A stretch of DNA of 64,000 nucleotides from Parundibacterium terreum (lineage in GTDB: Bacteria; Pseudomonadota; Gammaproteobacteria; Burkholderiales; Burkholderiaceae_D): assembly GCF_014636315.1 (NCBI RefSeq), contig NZ_BMED01000005.1:1-64000 (forward strand), given 5' to 3'. Below are positions 38,194-49,825 of the stretch, piece by piece. Position 1 is the stretch's first letter. Every line of letters begins with the position of its first letter. The position numbers and the translations under genes are program-made. The notes under the pieces were generated by a model that did not search any database, was not told where the DNA came from, and saw only the letters and a list, made by a program, of their open reading frames with translations.

Positions 38194-39600
38194 CTAGAGC
38201 AGCTTTCCGGGGTTCATCAGGTTTTGCGGATCCAGCGCAGTTTTGATGGCGCGCATCAAATTCATCTCGATGTCGGATTTGTAGCGCAGGATTTCTTCCT
38301 TCTTTAAGGCGCCCAGGCCATGCTCGGCGGAGATGGAGCCGCCGAAGCGATTTACGCTGTCATGCACGATCAGGTTGACTTCGGCCTGACGCTGGATAAA
38401 CAGCGTATCCGGCATGTTTTCCGGCGGCGAGACGTTGTAATGCAGATTGCCGTCACCCAGATGGCCGAAGGTCACCATGCGGCAGGCAGGGAAGTGCTGC
38501 TGCAGCAGTGCATCCGTCTGTGAGATAAAGCGGCCGATATCGGAAATGGGGATGGAGATATCGTGTTTGATGTTTTTACCTTCGGCCGCCTGTGCCATCG
38601 ATATATGTTCGCGCAAATTCCACAGTGCACGCGACTGCGCCAGCGAGGTGGCGACAACCGCATCTTCTATCAAGTCCTTGTCCAGCGCTTCCGCAACCAG
38701 GTTTTCCAGTAATTGACCTGCGTGCTGTTCCGACTCGCTATCGGATAACTCCAGCAACACGTAGTGGGCGTGCCTGCGCGCATACGGCTGTTGCATCTGC
38801 GGGAAATGCTTGCCCACCAGGTGCAGAGAAAAGTCCGACATCAGCTCAAATGCGGTCAAGCTTGCTCCGCAGTGCGCTTGCGCCATCGCCAGTAGCTGCA
38901 GGGCGTCGTCGGGAGTTTTTAATGCCACCAGAGCGGTCAGCCGGGCTTTGGGCTGTGGAAATAATTTGATGACCGCGGCAGTGATGATTCCTAGCGTGCC
39001 TTCGGCGCCTATGAACAGATCGCGCAAGTCATAACCGGTATTGTCCTTCCTCAGGCCGCGCAAACCTTCCCACACCTCTCCGCCGGCAGTCACTACTTCC
39101 AGGCCCAGGCAAAGCTCGCGTGTATTGCCATAGCGTAGTACGGCGGTGCCCCCGGCATTGGTAGACAGGTTGCCGCCTATGGTGCAACTGCCCTCGGAGG
39201 CCAGGGACAAGGGAAGCAGCCTGTGCGACTGCTCTGCGGCAGACTGGATGTCGGCCAGGATGCAGCCCGCTTCAACGGTCATCGTATTATTGATGGCATC
39301 AATCCGGCGGATCTTGTTCAGGCGTTTTAAAGATAGCACCACAGCCTTGCCGCTGTCGTCGGGCACGCTGCCCAGCACCAGGCCGGTATTGCCACCCTGC
39401 GGAACAATGGCGACCCTGAATTGATTGCATAGCGTTACCACGCCAGCCACTTCTGCGGTAGACGCAGGCCTCAGCACGGCGAGCGCCTTGCCCTGGAACC
39501 TTTGCCGCCAGTCGACCACAAAGGCCAGTGTGTCGGCGTCCTGCGTCAGTACATGGTCGCTGCCTATCAGCTTGCGGCACGAATCCAGAAATTCTTGCAT
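38194..39600 (-). CDS. FAD-binding oxidoreductase (GlcD / D-2-hydroxyacid dehydrogenase type)
   Basis: A 468-residue VAO/PCMH-type flavoprotein: FAD domain with VLRPASTAEVAGVV, PQGGNTGLVLGSVP, EGSCTIGGNLSTNAGGTAVLRYGNTRELCLGLEVV and GAEGTLGIITAAVIKLFP; C-terminal substrate domain with FGHLGDGNLHYNV, ISAEHGLGALKKEE and LMRAIKTALDPQNLMNPGK. Family members oxidise D-lactate, glycolate or D-2-hydroxyglutarate and pass electrons to a quinone or cytochrome. Substrate not determined; the monocarboxylate-type symporter downstream on the same strand makes D-lactate plausible. Confidence 0.92.
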   Translation of the reverse strand: MQEFLDSCRKLIGSDHVLTQDADTLAFVVDWRQRFQGKALAVLRPASTAEVAGVVTLCNQFRVAIVPQGGNTGLVLGSVPDDSGKAVVLSLKRLNKIRRIDAINNTMTVEAGCILADIQSAAEQSHRLLPLSLASEGSCTIGGNLSTNAGGTAVLRYGNTRELCLGLEVVTAGGEVWEGLRGLRKDNTGYDLRDLFIGAEGTLGIITAAVIKLFPQPKARLTALVALKTPDDALQLLAMAQAHCGASLTAFELMSDFSLHLVGKHFPQMQQPYARRHAHYVLLELSDSESEQHAGQLLENLVAEALDKDLIEDAVVATSLAQSRALWNLREHISMAQAAEGKNIKHDISIPISDIGRFISQTDALLQQHFPACRMVTFGHLGDGNLHYNVSPPENMPDTLFIQRQAEVNLIVHDSVNRFGGSISAEHGLGALKKEEILRYKSDIEMNLMRAIKTALDPQNLMNPGKLL

Positions 39601-39659
39601 GGTCTTATTTACTCTGATTTGTCGGCAGAAATTATCGCTGCAGGGCTATCGGCCATCGG

Positions 39660-42088
<2,429 letters not shown>

Positions 42089-42200
42089 ATTCGATGAGGG
42101 GCCTCAGGGGTGTCTGCAAGCGCAGGTTCTGGCTGGACGCCTGGGTTTGTCCCTGCGATAGGGTGCGATCGGGAGATCCTTATGCGGAGGGAGGCTACCG

Positions 42201-42222
42201 GCTAGTGACAAGCTAGTGACAA
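42201..42222. repeat. Tandem 11-bp duplication at the stop of the DUF4124 gene
   Basis: GCTAGTGACAA is repeated back-to-back (42201-42211, 42212-42222). The second copy contains the stop codon of the minus-strand gene. It looks like a recent slippage event. Otherwise 42089-42212 holds nothing recognisable. Confidence 0.6.
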
Positions 42223-42680
42223 TAGTTCTGCGCATCGCGGGCGGCGAGCTGCTTGTCGTAATTATCGACAGGCGCACTGTTGGAATGCCTGGCCTTGCCA
42301 CCGAGAATATCGCGCGCCAGATTGCATCGCGTTGCATCGGTTTCCAGCTGGTTTCCGCCCCATCCCGGCTTGGCTGTTTTCTCCGTTGTGTGGCTGCTTG
42401 CTGATTCGGGTTGCTTTTGCGCCTGGCGCCGTTTGAAATCCTGCTCTTGCAATTGCCAGCTTGGTGTGGCGGGGGCGCCGGAGGGTGTTGAGAGAGCTTG
42501 GGATGTGATTTTCAGTTCTTGTGCCGCCTTGCCCGCATCCTCTTTATTTTCCGAGTAGTGAATCTGGCCTTTTGCGTCCTTCCACTTATATATTTCCGCA
42601 TGACTGGGCAAGCACACTGCAGCGAGTGTGAGACAGGTGCTTAAGAGGCCTGGCATCAGCCATGAGGTTTTTTGGGTCAT
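42213..42680 (-). CDS. Secreted DUF4124 protein
   Basis: A 155-residue protein with a signal peptide (TSWLMPGLLSTCLTLAAVCLPSHA, cleavage near residue 28) and the DUF4124 core EIYKWKDAKGQIHYSENKED, followed by a low-complexity Gln/Ala/Ser region and a C-terminal cysteine-containing helix (ATRCNLARDILGG...AQNYC). DUF4124 proteins are small periplasmic proteins of unknown function. It converges with the yihY-like gene and is divergent from aceA across a 368-base AT-rich control region. Confidence 0.85.
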   Translation of the reverse strand: MTQKTSWLMPGLLSTCLTLAAVCLPSHAEIYKWKDAKGQIHYSENKEDAGKAAQELKITSQALSTPSGAPATPSWQLQEQDFKRRQAQKQPESASSHTTEKTAKPGWGGNQLETDATRCNLARDILGGKARHSNSAPVDNYDKQLAARDAQNYCH

Positions 42681-42950
42681 GTTGTTATTTTCTCATGGTT
42701 TTTCTATTTTTTCATCTATTGCTATGCCAGAGTGCACATTAGTAGTCCCGGATGAAATTTTATAAAACAAAATATTCTCTTTTTTGTGCCAATCTTTCCC
42801 AAATTTTGTGATGTGAAAACATCGTTTCATAATGTGAAAAATCAATCATGGTGCGCACAAATTATTTTTCTCATTCTGAGAAATTTAATTTCATATCGCA
42901 AAATTGAATATTTAAGTATTTGAATTTAAACGATTAAATATTTGTTATAT

Positions 42951-42964
42951 GTCTTATATAAGAC
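42951..42964. promoter_or_regulatory. Perfect 14-bp palindrome upstream of aceA
   Basis: GTCTTATATAAGAC, 84 bases before the aceA start, in an AT-rich region (42681-43048) with no gene. Such sites resemble GntR/FCD-type operators of carboxylate metabolism. The sequence TCGCAAAA also occurs twice nearby (about 42897 and 42976). Confidence 0.5.
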
Positions 42965-43048
42965 CTTGTTGCTTCGCAAAAAATGTCCTAATATTTCTCT
43001 CAACGGATGACGTTTTTCATTTAATTTTTAGCCCACTGGAGAGAAAGC

Positions 43049-44347
43049 ATGGCAACTCGCGAACAACAGGTAGCAGCAATTCAAAAAGACTGGGATACCA
43101 ATCCACGCTGGATAGGTATCAAGCGCAATTACACGGCTGAAGACGTAGTTCGCCTGCGTGGCTCCATCACTGTTGAGCACACACTGGCAAAAAACGGTGC
43201 TGAAAAATTGTGGAATCTGGTCAATAACGAACCTTTCGTCAATGCGCTGGGCGCACTGACAGGCAACCAGGCTATGCAACAAGTCAAAGCCGGCCTGAAA
43301 GCAATTTATTTGTCCGGCTGGCAAGTTGCCGGCGACGCCAACGTTGCCGGTGAAATGTATCCAGACCAATCCTTGTATCCAGCGAACTCTGTACCGCTGG
43401 TGGTCAAGCGCATCAACAACACCTTGACTCGCGCCGACCAGATCCAATGGTCCGAAGGCAAGGACGATATCGACTACTTCGCACCTATCGTAGCCGATGC
43501 GGAAGCCGGTTTTGGCGGCGTATTGAATGCATTTGAACTGATGAAGGCAATGATCGAAGCGGGCGCGTCCGGCGTTCACTTTGAAGATCAGCTGGCTTCG
43601 GTAAAAAAATGCGGCCACATGGGCGGCAAGGTTCTGGTGCCTACCCGTGAAGCAGTCGAGAAGCTGAATGCAGCTCGTCTGGCAGCCGACGTGATGGGCG
43701 TGCCTACCGTATTGCTGGCACGTACTGATGCCGAAGCAGCCGATTTGCTGACTTCCGACGTCGATGCCAATGACCAGCCTTTCTGCACCGGCGAACGCAC
43801 GGTAGAAGGCTTCTACAAAACCCGCCCAGGCATTGAACAGTCTATCTCCCGCGGTCTGGCCTATGCGGAATACGCTGACATGATCTGGTGTGAAACCGGT
43901 AAACCTGATCTGGAATTCGCAAGGAAATTCGCCGAGGCGATCCACGCAAAATTCCCAGGCAAGCTGCTGTCCTATAACTGCTCGCCATCGTTCAACTGGA
44001 AGAAAAACCTGGACGACGCAACAATCGCCAAGTTCCAGAAAGAACTGGGCGCGATGGGTTACAAGTTCCAGTTCATCACATTGGCCGGTTTCCATGCATT
44101 GAACTACGGCATGTTCAACCTGGCGCATGGCTATGCACGTCGCCAGATGTCTGCCTTCGTCGAACTGCAAGAGGCAGAATTCGCTGCAGCCGAAAAAGGC
44201 TTCACAGCGGTCAAGCATCAACGCGAAGTCGGTACCGGTTACTTCGATGCAGTAACTCAGACCATCCAGCAAGGCAAGTCTTCGACAACAGCCCTGCATG
44301 GTTCGACAGAGGATGAGCAATTCTTCGACGCAAAGAAAGTTGCTTAA
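43049..44347 (+). CDS. aceA: Isocitrate lyase
   Basis: Splits isocitrate to glyoxylate and succinate, first step of the glyoxylate bypass for growth on acetate or fatty acids. 432 residues, the short-form length. Catalytic loop KKCGHMGGK (Cys near 188), [33 protein letters not shown], and [20 protein letters not shown] are family signatures. GGAGAG precedes the ATG. Monocistronic here: malate synthase is not in the window. Terminator at 44413-44445; control region described at 42951-42964. Confidence 0.98.
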   Translation: MATREQQVAAIQKDWDTNPRWIGIKRNYTAEDVVRLRGSITVEHTLAKNGAEKLWNLVNNEPFVNALGALTGNQAMQQVKAGLKAIYLSGWQVAGDANVAGEMYPDQSLYPANSVPLVVKRINNTLTRADQIQWSEGKDDIDYFAPIVADAEAGFGGVLNAFELMKAMIEAGASGVHFEDQLASVKKCGHMGGKVLVPTREAVEKLNAARLAADVMGVPTVLLARTDAEAADLLTSDVDANDQPFCTGERTVEGFYKTRPGIEQSISRGLAYAEYADMIWCETGKPDLEFARKFAEAIHAKFPGKLLSYNCSPSFNWKKNLDDATIAKFQKELGAMGYKFQFITLAGFHALNYGMFNLAHGYARRQMSAFVELQEAEFAAAEKGFTAVKHQREVGTGYFDAVTQTIQQGKSSTTALHGSTEDEQFFDAKKVA

Positions 44348-44412
44348 ATCTTGAAAGTTTTGGTGGGGTGAGGAGATGGCGGGGCAGCATAGTCCCGTCT
44401 ATTAAAAAAAAG

Positions 44413-44445
44413 AAAAACCGCATGGCGAGAGCCATGCGGTTTTTT
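44413..44445 (+). terminator. Intrinsic terminator of aceA
   Basis: AAAAACCGCATGGC/GCCATGCGGTTTTT stem with a GAGA tetraloop and T run, 65 bases after the aceA stop. Confidence 0.92.
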
Positions 44446-44559
44446 AATTGTATGGGGCACAACAGAAATCCTGTGTGAAGAAATGGTATTCTTGTCAGCA
44501 CGATTAAAGGGCATCAAGGAATTGGTTTTTATTTCTTGCCCGACCAGCCTGGATAAAAA

Positions 44560-45225
44560 ATGTTGCACAGAACGAGAATCAAGATTTGCGGCCTGACACG
44601 GGCCGAAGATGTTAAAGCCGTCGTTGCCTTTGGTGCCGATGCGATAGGCTTTGTGTTTTACCCGCAAAGTCTCAGGTATGTGACGCCGCAGCAGGCGGCC
44701 AGCCTGCTGGCAAATGTGCCGCCTTTTGTGACGACCACAGGTTTGTTCGTCAATGCCGATATGGATTACGTCACATCGACGATAGCCGTTGCACCGGTAT
44801 CTCTATTGCAATTTCATGGCGATGAAACGGCCGAGCAGTGCCATCAACTGGCCAGTGCGGTAAATCGGCCTTTTATCAGGGCATTTCGCGTAAAAGCGGA
44901 CACATCTGCAGATGATTTGTTAGAATGTGAGAAAATATATCGTGCAGCAAGCCCTTTATTCTGCGGTTTGCTGCTGGATACCTTCGTCGAAGGTTTCGGT
45001 GGTAGCGGAAAGGTTTTTGATTGGTCTCTCATTCCAAAAGAACTCGCGCCTCGGGCCGTTTTAAGTGGTGGCTTGAGCGTACAAAACGCGACTGACGCAG
45101 TCAGCCGTGTGAGGCCCTTTGCCGTCGACATCAGTAGTGGTGTTGAGTTGAGCAAGGGCATAAAGGATGATGCCAAGCTGCGTGCTTTCATACAAGCCGT
45201 ACGCCTGGCGGACAATCAAGGCTAG
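44560..45225 (+). CDS. trpF: Phosphoribosylanthranilate isomerase
   Basis: A 221-residue TIM barrel: RIKICGLTRAEDVKAVVAFGADAIGFVFYPQSLRYV (catalytic Cys in KICG), LLQFHGDE (catalytic Asp is expected at FHGDE/ LLDTF positions), LLLDTFVEGFGGSGKVFDWSL and VDISSGVEL. Isomerises N-phosphoribosylanthranilate in tryptophan synthesis. First gene of trpF-trpB-trpA-accD-folC-SPOR-cvpA-purF. The ATG at 44560 directly begins the family N-terminus. trpEGDC are not in the window, as is usual for this split arrangement. Confidence 0.96.
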   Translation: MLHRTRIKICGLTRAEDVKAVVAFGADAIGFVFYPQSLRYVTPQQAASLLANVPPFVTTTGLFVNADMDYVTSTIAVAPVSLLQFHGDETAEQCHQLASAVNRPFIRAFRVKADTSADDLLECEKIYRAASPLFCGLLLDTFVEGFGGSGKVFDWSLIPKELAPRAVLSGGLSVQNATDAVSRVRPFAVDISSGVELSKGIKDDAKLRAFIQAVRLADNQG

Positions 45226-45282
45226 CTACCTCTGTGCAGGCTTCTGCAAATGGTGGCTGGCTCTACGCCATAAGGAAGCACC

Positions 45283-46554
45283 ATGAAAGAATTCAATCCC
45301 CTGGACGAGCAGTTCGAACGCCAATCCATTCCCACACAAGCCCTGTATCAGTCTACGCAATATACCTTGCCCGACGCGCGCGGCCATTTCGGCCAGTACG
45401 GTGGCACTTTTGTCTCTGAAACGCTGACACATGCGTTGACAGAGCTGAAAGAGGCCTACGCCCGCTACCGCACCGATCCCGCTTTCCTGGCCGAGTTCCG
45501 GGATGAGTTGACCCATTTTGTCGGCCGTCCTTCACCTGTGTATCACGCCAAGCGCTGGTCCGAAATGATGGGCGGCGCGCAAATCTACTTCAAGCGCGAA
45601 GACCTGAACCATACCGGTGCGCACAAGATCAATAACGTGATCGGCCAGGCATTGCTGGCCAAGCGCATGGGCAAGCCGCGCGTAATCGCCGAAACCGGCG
45701 CAGGCCAGCATGGCGTGGCTACTGCCACGATCTGTGCCCGCTTTGGACTGGAGTGCGTGGTGTACATGGGTTCGGAGGACGTGAAGCGCCAGGCACAGAA
45801 CGTGTACCGCATGAAATTGCTGGGTGCGACCGTCGTGCCGGTAGAGTCCGGCTCCAAGACATTGAAAGATGCGTTGAACGAAGCGATGCGCGACTGGGTC
45901 ACCAATGTCGAAAACACTTTTTATATCATAGGCACCGTTGCTGGCCCGCATCCTTACCCTATGATGGTGCGCGACTTCCAGTCGGTGATAGGCGAGGAAT
46001 GCCTGTGGCAGATGCCGGCGATGACAGGTCGCCAGCCGGATGCCGTGGTCGCCTGTGTGGGCGGCGGCTCCAATGCGATGGGGATTTTCTATCCATATAT
46101 CGAACACAAGGATGTGGCCTTGCTCGGCGTGGAAGCGGCAGGCGAGGGCATGGAATCCGGCAAGCATTCGGCCTCACTGACGGCGGGTTCGCCGGGTGTG
46201 CTGCATGGCAATCGCACCTATCTGCTGCAGGATGCGAACGGGCAGGTTATAGAGACACATTCGGTATCCGCAGGCCTGGATTACCCTGGTGTCGGGCCGG
46301 AACATGCATGGTTGAAAGACAGTGGCCGCGCGCAGTATGTGACGATCACCGACGATGAGGCGCTACAGGCCTTCCATGACTGCTGCCGCATCGAGGGCAT
46401 CATTCCTGCGCTGGAGTCCAGTCACGCATTGGCGTATGCGGCCAAACTGGCGGCGACCCTGCCCAAAGATAAAATTGTATTGGCAAACCTTTCCGGTCGC
46501 GGAGATAAGGATATGCACACGGTGGCGGAAAAGGCCGGCTTGAAGTTTTACTAA
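45283..46554 (+). CDS. trpB: Tryptophan synthase beta chain
   Basis: PLP enzyme joining indole and L-serine to tryptophan. 423 residues with [15 protein letters not shown] lysine in [46 protein letters not shown], the glycine-rich phosphate loop [15 protein letters not shown], and [20 protein letters not shown]-terminus is ~20 residues longer than E. coli TrpB, a common betaproteobacterial feature. Follows trpF by 57 bases; trpA lies 96 bases downstream. No oddities. Confidence 0.98.
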   Translation: MKEFNPLDEQFERQSIPTQALYQSTQYTLPDARGHFGQYGGTFVSETLTHALTELKEAYARYRTDPAFLAEFRDELTHFVGRPSPVYHAKRWSEMMGGAQIYFKREDLNHTGAHKINNVIGQALLAKRMGKPRVIAETGAGQHGVATATICARFGLECVVYMGSEDVKRQAQNVYRMKLLGATVVPVESGSKTLKDALNEAMRDWVTNVENTFYIIGTVAGPHPYPMMVRDFQSVIGEECLWQMPAMTGRQPDAVVACVGGGSNAMGIFYPYIEHKDVALLGVEAAGEGMESGKHSASLTAGSPGVLHGNRTYLLQDANGQVIETHSVSAGLDYPGVGPEHAWLKDSGRAQYVTITDDEALQAFHDCCRIEGIIPALESSHALAYAAKLAATLPKDKIVLANLSGRGDKDMHTVAEKAGLKFY

Positions 46555-46650
46555 GCCGCCGCCGAGGATGGGGTTGACTCCCCATCTTTTCGTTTTCTTG
46601 CTGCATATTCACTGATTATTCACTCATTGCGATAATTGATCTAATACAAA

Positions 46651-47448
46651 ATGTCAAAAATACAAACAACCATGGCTGCGCTGGCTGCTGCCAAGAAAAA
46701 AGGCCTGATTCCTTTCATCACGGCGGGCGATCCTGCCGCTGATCTGACGGTACCCCTGATGCACGCGTTGGTAGAGGGCGGCGCCGATATTATTGAGCTG
46801 GGCGTGCCATTTTCCGACCCCATGGCGGATGGTCCTGTTATTCAAAGAGCATCGGAAAGAGCGCTGCTGAATGGTATTGGACTGCGCGATGTATTACAAT
46901 TCGTCCGCGAATTCCGTTCCAGCAACCAAAATACGCCAGTGGTGCTGATGGGCTATGCCAATCCCATAGAGCGTATGGGTGTAGACTTGTTCATAGCGCA
47001 AGCATCTGAGGCAGGCGTGGATGGTGTGCTGGTGGTGGATTATCCGCCGGAAGAGTGCGAGGAGTTCGCCGCCAAGCTGAAGCAGCACGGGATGGATATC
47101 ATCTTCTTGCTGGCGCCGACTTCTACCGACGAGCGTATGGAGCTTGTTGGTAAAATTGCCAGTGGATACGTGTATTATGTATCTTTGAAGGGCGTCACCG
47201 GCTCCGGCAGCCTGGATCTGGATGCAGTCGCGGCGATGATGCCCAGGATTAAGAAACACGTCAAAGTACCGGTGGGCGTGGGTTTTGGTATACGGGACGG
47301 GGCTACGGCGAAGGCGATTTCCACGGTTTCCGATGCGGTGGTAATTGGCAGTCGTATCATCCAGGAACTGGAAAATACGCCGCGTGAAAATGCGGCCTCA
47401 GCAGTAAAAAGCTTTATTTCTGGTGTCAGGGAGGCTTTGGACGGGTAA
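46651..47448 (+). CDS. trpA: Tryptophan synthase alpha chain
   Basis: Cleaves indole-3-glycerol phosphate and channels indole to TrpB. 265-residue TIM barrel with [45 protein letters not shown] (catalytic Glu in IIELG; Asp in the [14 protein letters not shown] region), [32 protein letters not shown] and [14 protein letters not shown]. Start at 46651 matches family N-termini. Third gene of the cluster. Confidence 0.98.
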   Translation: MSKIQTTMAALAAAKKKGLIPFITAGDPAADLTVPLMHALVEGGADIIELGVPFSDPMADGPVIQRASERALLNGIGLRDVLQFVREFRSSNQNTPVVLMGYANPIERMGVDLFIAQASEAGVDGVLVVDYPPEECEEFAAKLKQHGMDIIFLLAPTSTDERMELVGKIASGYVYYVSLKGVTGSGSLDLDAVAAMMPRIKKHVKVPVGVGFGIRDGATAKAISTVSDAVVIGSRIIQELENTPRENAASAVKSFISGVREALDG

Positions 47449-47549
47449 AATACGCGCCAAAGCTTCGGACCTTGCATCCAGGGATCGGGCAACAAGGTAA
47501 TGATGGTTGCCGGCATAAGCTGCCGGTTGCCCGAATTCAGGAGAATCAA
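47449..47549 (+). other. Leader between trpA and accD with nested inverted repeats
   Basis: CGGGCAAC and GTTGCCCG pair across about 33 bases, with an inner GCCGGC/GCTGCCGG stretch, just before the accD ribosome site. It may be a folded leader modulating accD; no T run, so not a clear terminator. Confidence 0.35.
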
Positions 47550-48422
47550 ATGAGTTGGCTAGAAAAATTACTTCCACCGCGCATACAGCGTGCGGATTCC
47601 GCAAATCGCAAATCCATTCCGGAAGGCCTGTGGGTCAAGTGCCCATCCTGCGAAGCGGTCCTGTACCGTTCCGATCTGGAAGCAAATATCCATGTATGCC
47701 CCAAGTGCAGCCACCATTTGCGCATAGGCGCTCGTGAGCGTCTGGATGCCTTGCTGGATGCCGGCGGCCGTTATGAAATAGGCCAGGAAGTATTGCCAGT
47801 TGATACCCTGAAGTTCAAAGATAGCAAAAAGTATCCAGACCGCCTGAAGGACGCGCTGGAAACTACAGGCGAGACTGACGCTCTGGTCGTGATGGGCGGC
47901 TCCATCATGACAGTGCCGGTTGTTGCTGCGGCTTTTGAGTTCCAGTTCATGGGTGGTTCCATGGGTTCCGTCGTTGGCGAGCGCTTCGTGCGCGGCGTGC
48001 AAAATGCACTGGAACAAAAAGTACCGTTCATCTGCTTTACTGCGACCGGCGGCGCCCGTATGCAGGAAGGCTTGCTGTCGCTGATGCAGATGGCTAAAAC
48101 GACTTCGATGCTGACCAAGCTGGCTGAGAAAAAACTGCCTTTCATCTCCGTATTGACTGACCCTACCATGGGCGGCGTGTCGGCTTCCTTCGCCTTTATG
48201 GGCGACGTGGTGATTGCCGAACCTAAGGCGCTGATCGGTTTTGCCGGACAGCGCGTGATCGAGAATACCGTGCGTGAGAAATTGCCTGAAGGCTTCCAGC
48301 GCGCCGAGTTCCTGATGCAAAAAGGCGCGGTCGACATGATCGTGGATCGTCGCAAGATGCGTGACGAAATCGCCCGTTTGCTGGCCTTGTTGCAAAACCA
48401 GCCAGCCGAAGCGGTTTCCTGA
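47550..48422 (+). CDS. accD: Acetyl-CoA carboxylase carboxyltransferase subunit beta
   Basis: Transfers carboxyl from biotin-BCCP to acetyl-CoA with AccA, making malonyl-CoA for fatty acids. 290 residues from the ATG at 47550 behind AGGAGA. The N-terminal zinc ribbon has Cys31-x2-Cys34...Cys50-x2-Cys53; then the crotonase-fold core: [85 protein letters not shown]. accD-folC after trpA is widely conserved in beta/gammaproteobacteria. The frame from 47472 is longer than needed. Confidence 0.98.
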   Translation: MSWLEKLLPPRIQRADSANRKSIPEGLWVKCPSCEAVLYRSDLEANIHVCPKCSHHLRIGARERLDALLDAGGRYEIGQEVLPVDTLKFKDSKKYPDRLKDALETTGETDALVVMGGSIMTVPVVAAAFEFQFMGGSMGSVVGERFVRGVQNALEQKVPFICFTATGGARMQEGLLSLMQMAKTTSMLTKLAEKKLPFISVLTDPTMGGVSASFAFMGDVVIAEPKALIGFAGQRVIENTVREKLPEGFQRAEFLMQKGAVDMIVDRRKMRDEIARLLALLQNQPAEAVS

Positions 48423-48442
48423 TTTTCTGATATTCAAAAAAT

Positions 48443-48474
48443 AAGCCCGAACAGTCTTTGTTTCGGGCTTTTTT
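48443..48474 (+). terminator. Terminator-like hairpin immediately before folC
   Basis: AAGCCCGAA/TTCGGGCTT stem, 9-base loop, then a T run ending only six bases before the folC ATG at 48480. Confidence 0.75.
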
Positions 48475-48479
48475 ATCTT

Positions 48480-49769
48480 ATGCAAAATTTACCTGGCAGT
48501 TTGAATGAATGGCTCGCTTTGCTCGAGACCAGGCATTCCAAAGAAATAGACATGGGTCTCGACCGTGTCGCCGCAGTCAAGGAACGTCTCGCGATTCAGT
48601 ACGATTGTCCGCTGATCGTTGTCGGTGGCACCAACGGCAAGGGCTCCACCTGTGCCATGCTGGAATCCATCCTGCTGCAGGCCGGCTATAAAGTAGGGCT
48701 ATATAGCAAACCGCACTTCCTGGATTTTAATGAGCGCGCACGCATCAATGGCGAAAACGTCAAGGACCAGGTGTTTGTTGATGTGTTTGCCGAGGTGGAA
48801 GCCAAGCGCGAAGATATCTCGCTGACCTATTTTGAATTTACTACGCTGGCCATTGCAAAGCTGCTGGCGGATGCCAAGCTTGATGTGGTGATCCTGGAAG
48901 TGGGGCTGGGCGGACGTCTGGACGCCGTCAATGTGTTTGATGCCGATGTCGCGATCGTGACCAGCGTTGACATAGATCATGTCGATTACCTCGGTGATAC
49001 CCGCGAAGCGATAGGTTTTGAAAAAGCCGGTATTTTCCGCACCGGCCGTACTGCAATCTGCGGCGATCCTGTGCCGCCGAAATCGCTGCTTGAGCATGCA
49101 GAGAAGATAGGCGCCGACCTGTGGTTGTTTGGTAAGGATTTCAATTATTCCGGCGACAAACAGCAGTGGAATTTCGGCGGCCGTTCGCAGCGCCGCAATT
49201 CGCTGGGTTATCCCAGCCTGCGCGGCGCGAACCAGTTGCTGAATGCATCCGCCGTGCTGGCTGCGCTGGAAGCGCTGAAAGACCGCCTGCCGGTAGGTGC
49301 GCAGGAAGTGCGCAGCGGCCTGGTGATGGTGGATTTGCCGGGGCGTTTCCAGGTCATGCCGGGCCGTCCGACGGTGGTGCTGGATGTGGCGCATAACCCG
49401 CATGCAGCAGCCACGCTAGGGCAGAATCTGGACAATATGGGCTTTCATGCCTATACCTACGCGGTTTTCGGCTCCATGCTGGACAAGGATATCGAAGGCA
49501 TTGTTGCGCAACTGAAGGACAAGATAGACCATTGGTGCGTGACGGATTTGCCGTTGCTGCGCGCAGCCACTGCGGAGCAGCTCCAGGATAAATTACTGGA
49601 GGCAGGCGTAGTGCGGGATGCGGATCACAGCATACAAAACTTCAAATCTCCTGAGCTTGCGTACACATACGCCTTAAGTCAGGCCGCTGAAAATGATAGA
49701 ATTGTGGTCTTCGGATCATTTCTTACGGTTGCAGGGGTCATGCGAGCCCGAAAACCTCAAATTCATTGA
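48480..49769 (+). CDS. folC: Bifunctional dihydrofolate/folylpolyglutamate synthase
   Basis: Adds glutamate to dihydropteroate and to folates (429 residues). Mur-ligase fold: IVVGGTNGKGSTCAMLESILLQAGYKVGLYSKPHFLDFNERARING (P loop), LEVGLGGRLDAVNVFDADVAIVTSVDIDHVDYLGDTREAIGFEKAGIFR and VLDVAHNPHAAATL. No Shine-Dalgarno precedes the ATG because a terminator T run ends six bases upstream; translation may depend on read-through transcripts with a folded leader or on a leaderless mRNA. Follows accD in the conserved cluster. Confidence 0.97.
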   Translation: MQNLPGSLNEWLALLETRHSKEIDMGLDRVAAVKERLAIQYDCPLIVVGGTNGKGSTCAMLESILLQAGYKVGLYSKPHFLDFNERARINGENVKDQVFVDVFAEVEAKREDISLTYFEFTTLAIAKLLADAKLDVVILEVGLGGRLDAVNVFDADVAIVTSVDIDHVDYLGDTREAIGFEKAGIFRTGRTAICGDPVPPKSLLEHAEKIGADLWLFGKDFNYSGDKQQWNFGGRSQRRNSLGYPSLRGANQLLNASAVLAALEALKDRLPVGAQEVRSGLVMVDLPGRFQVMPGRPTVVLDVAHNPHAAATLGQNLDNMGFHAYTYAVFGSMLDKDIEGIVAQLKDKIDHWCVTDLPLLRAATAEQLQDKLLEAGVVRDADHSIQNFKSPELAYTYALSQAAENDRIVVFGSFLTVAGVMRARKPQIH

Positions 49770-49825
49770 AGGGCTTCCATGCGGCTGAAAGACGGAACTC
49801 TCACTAACCAATCAGATATTTGCAC

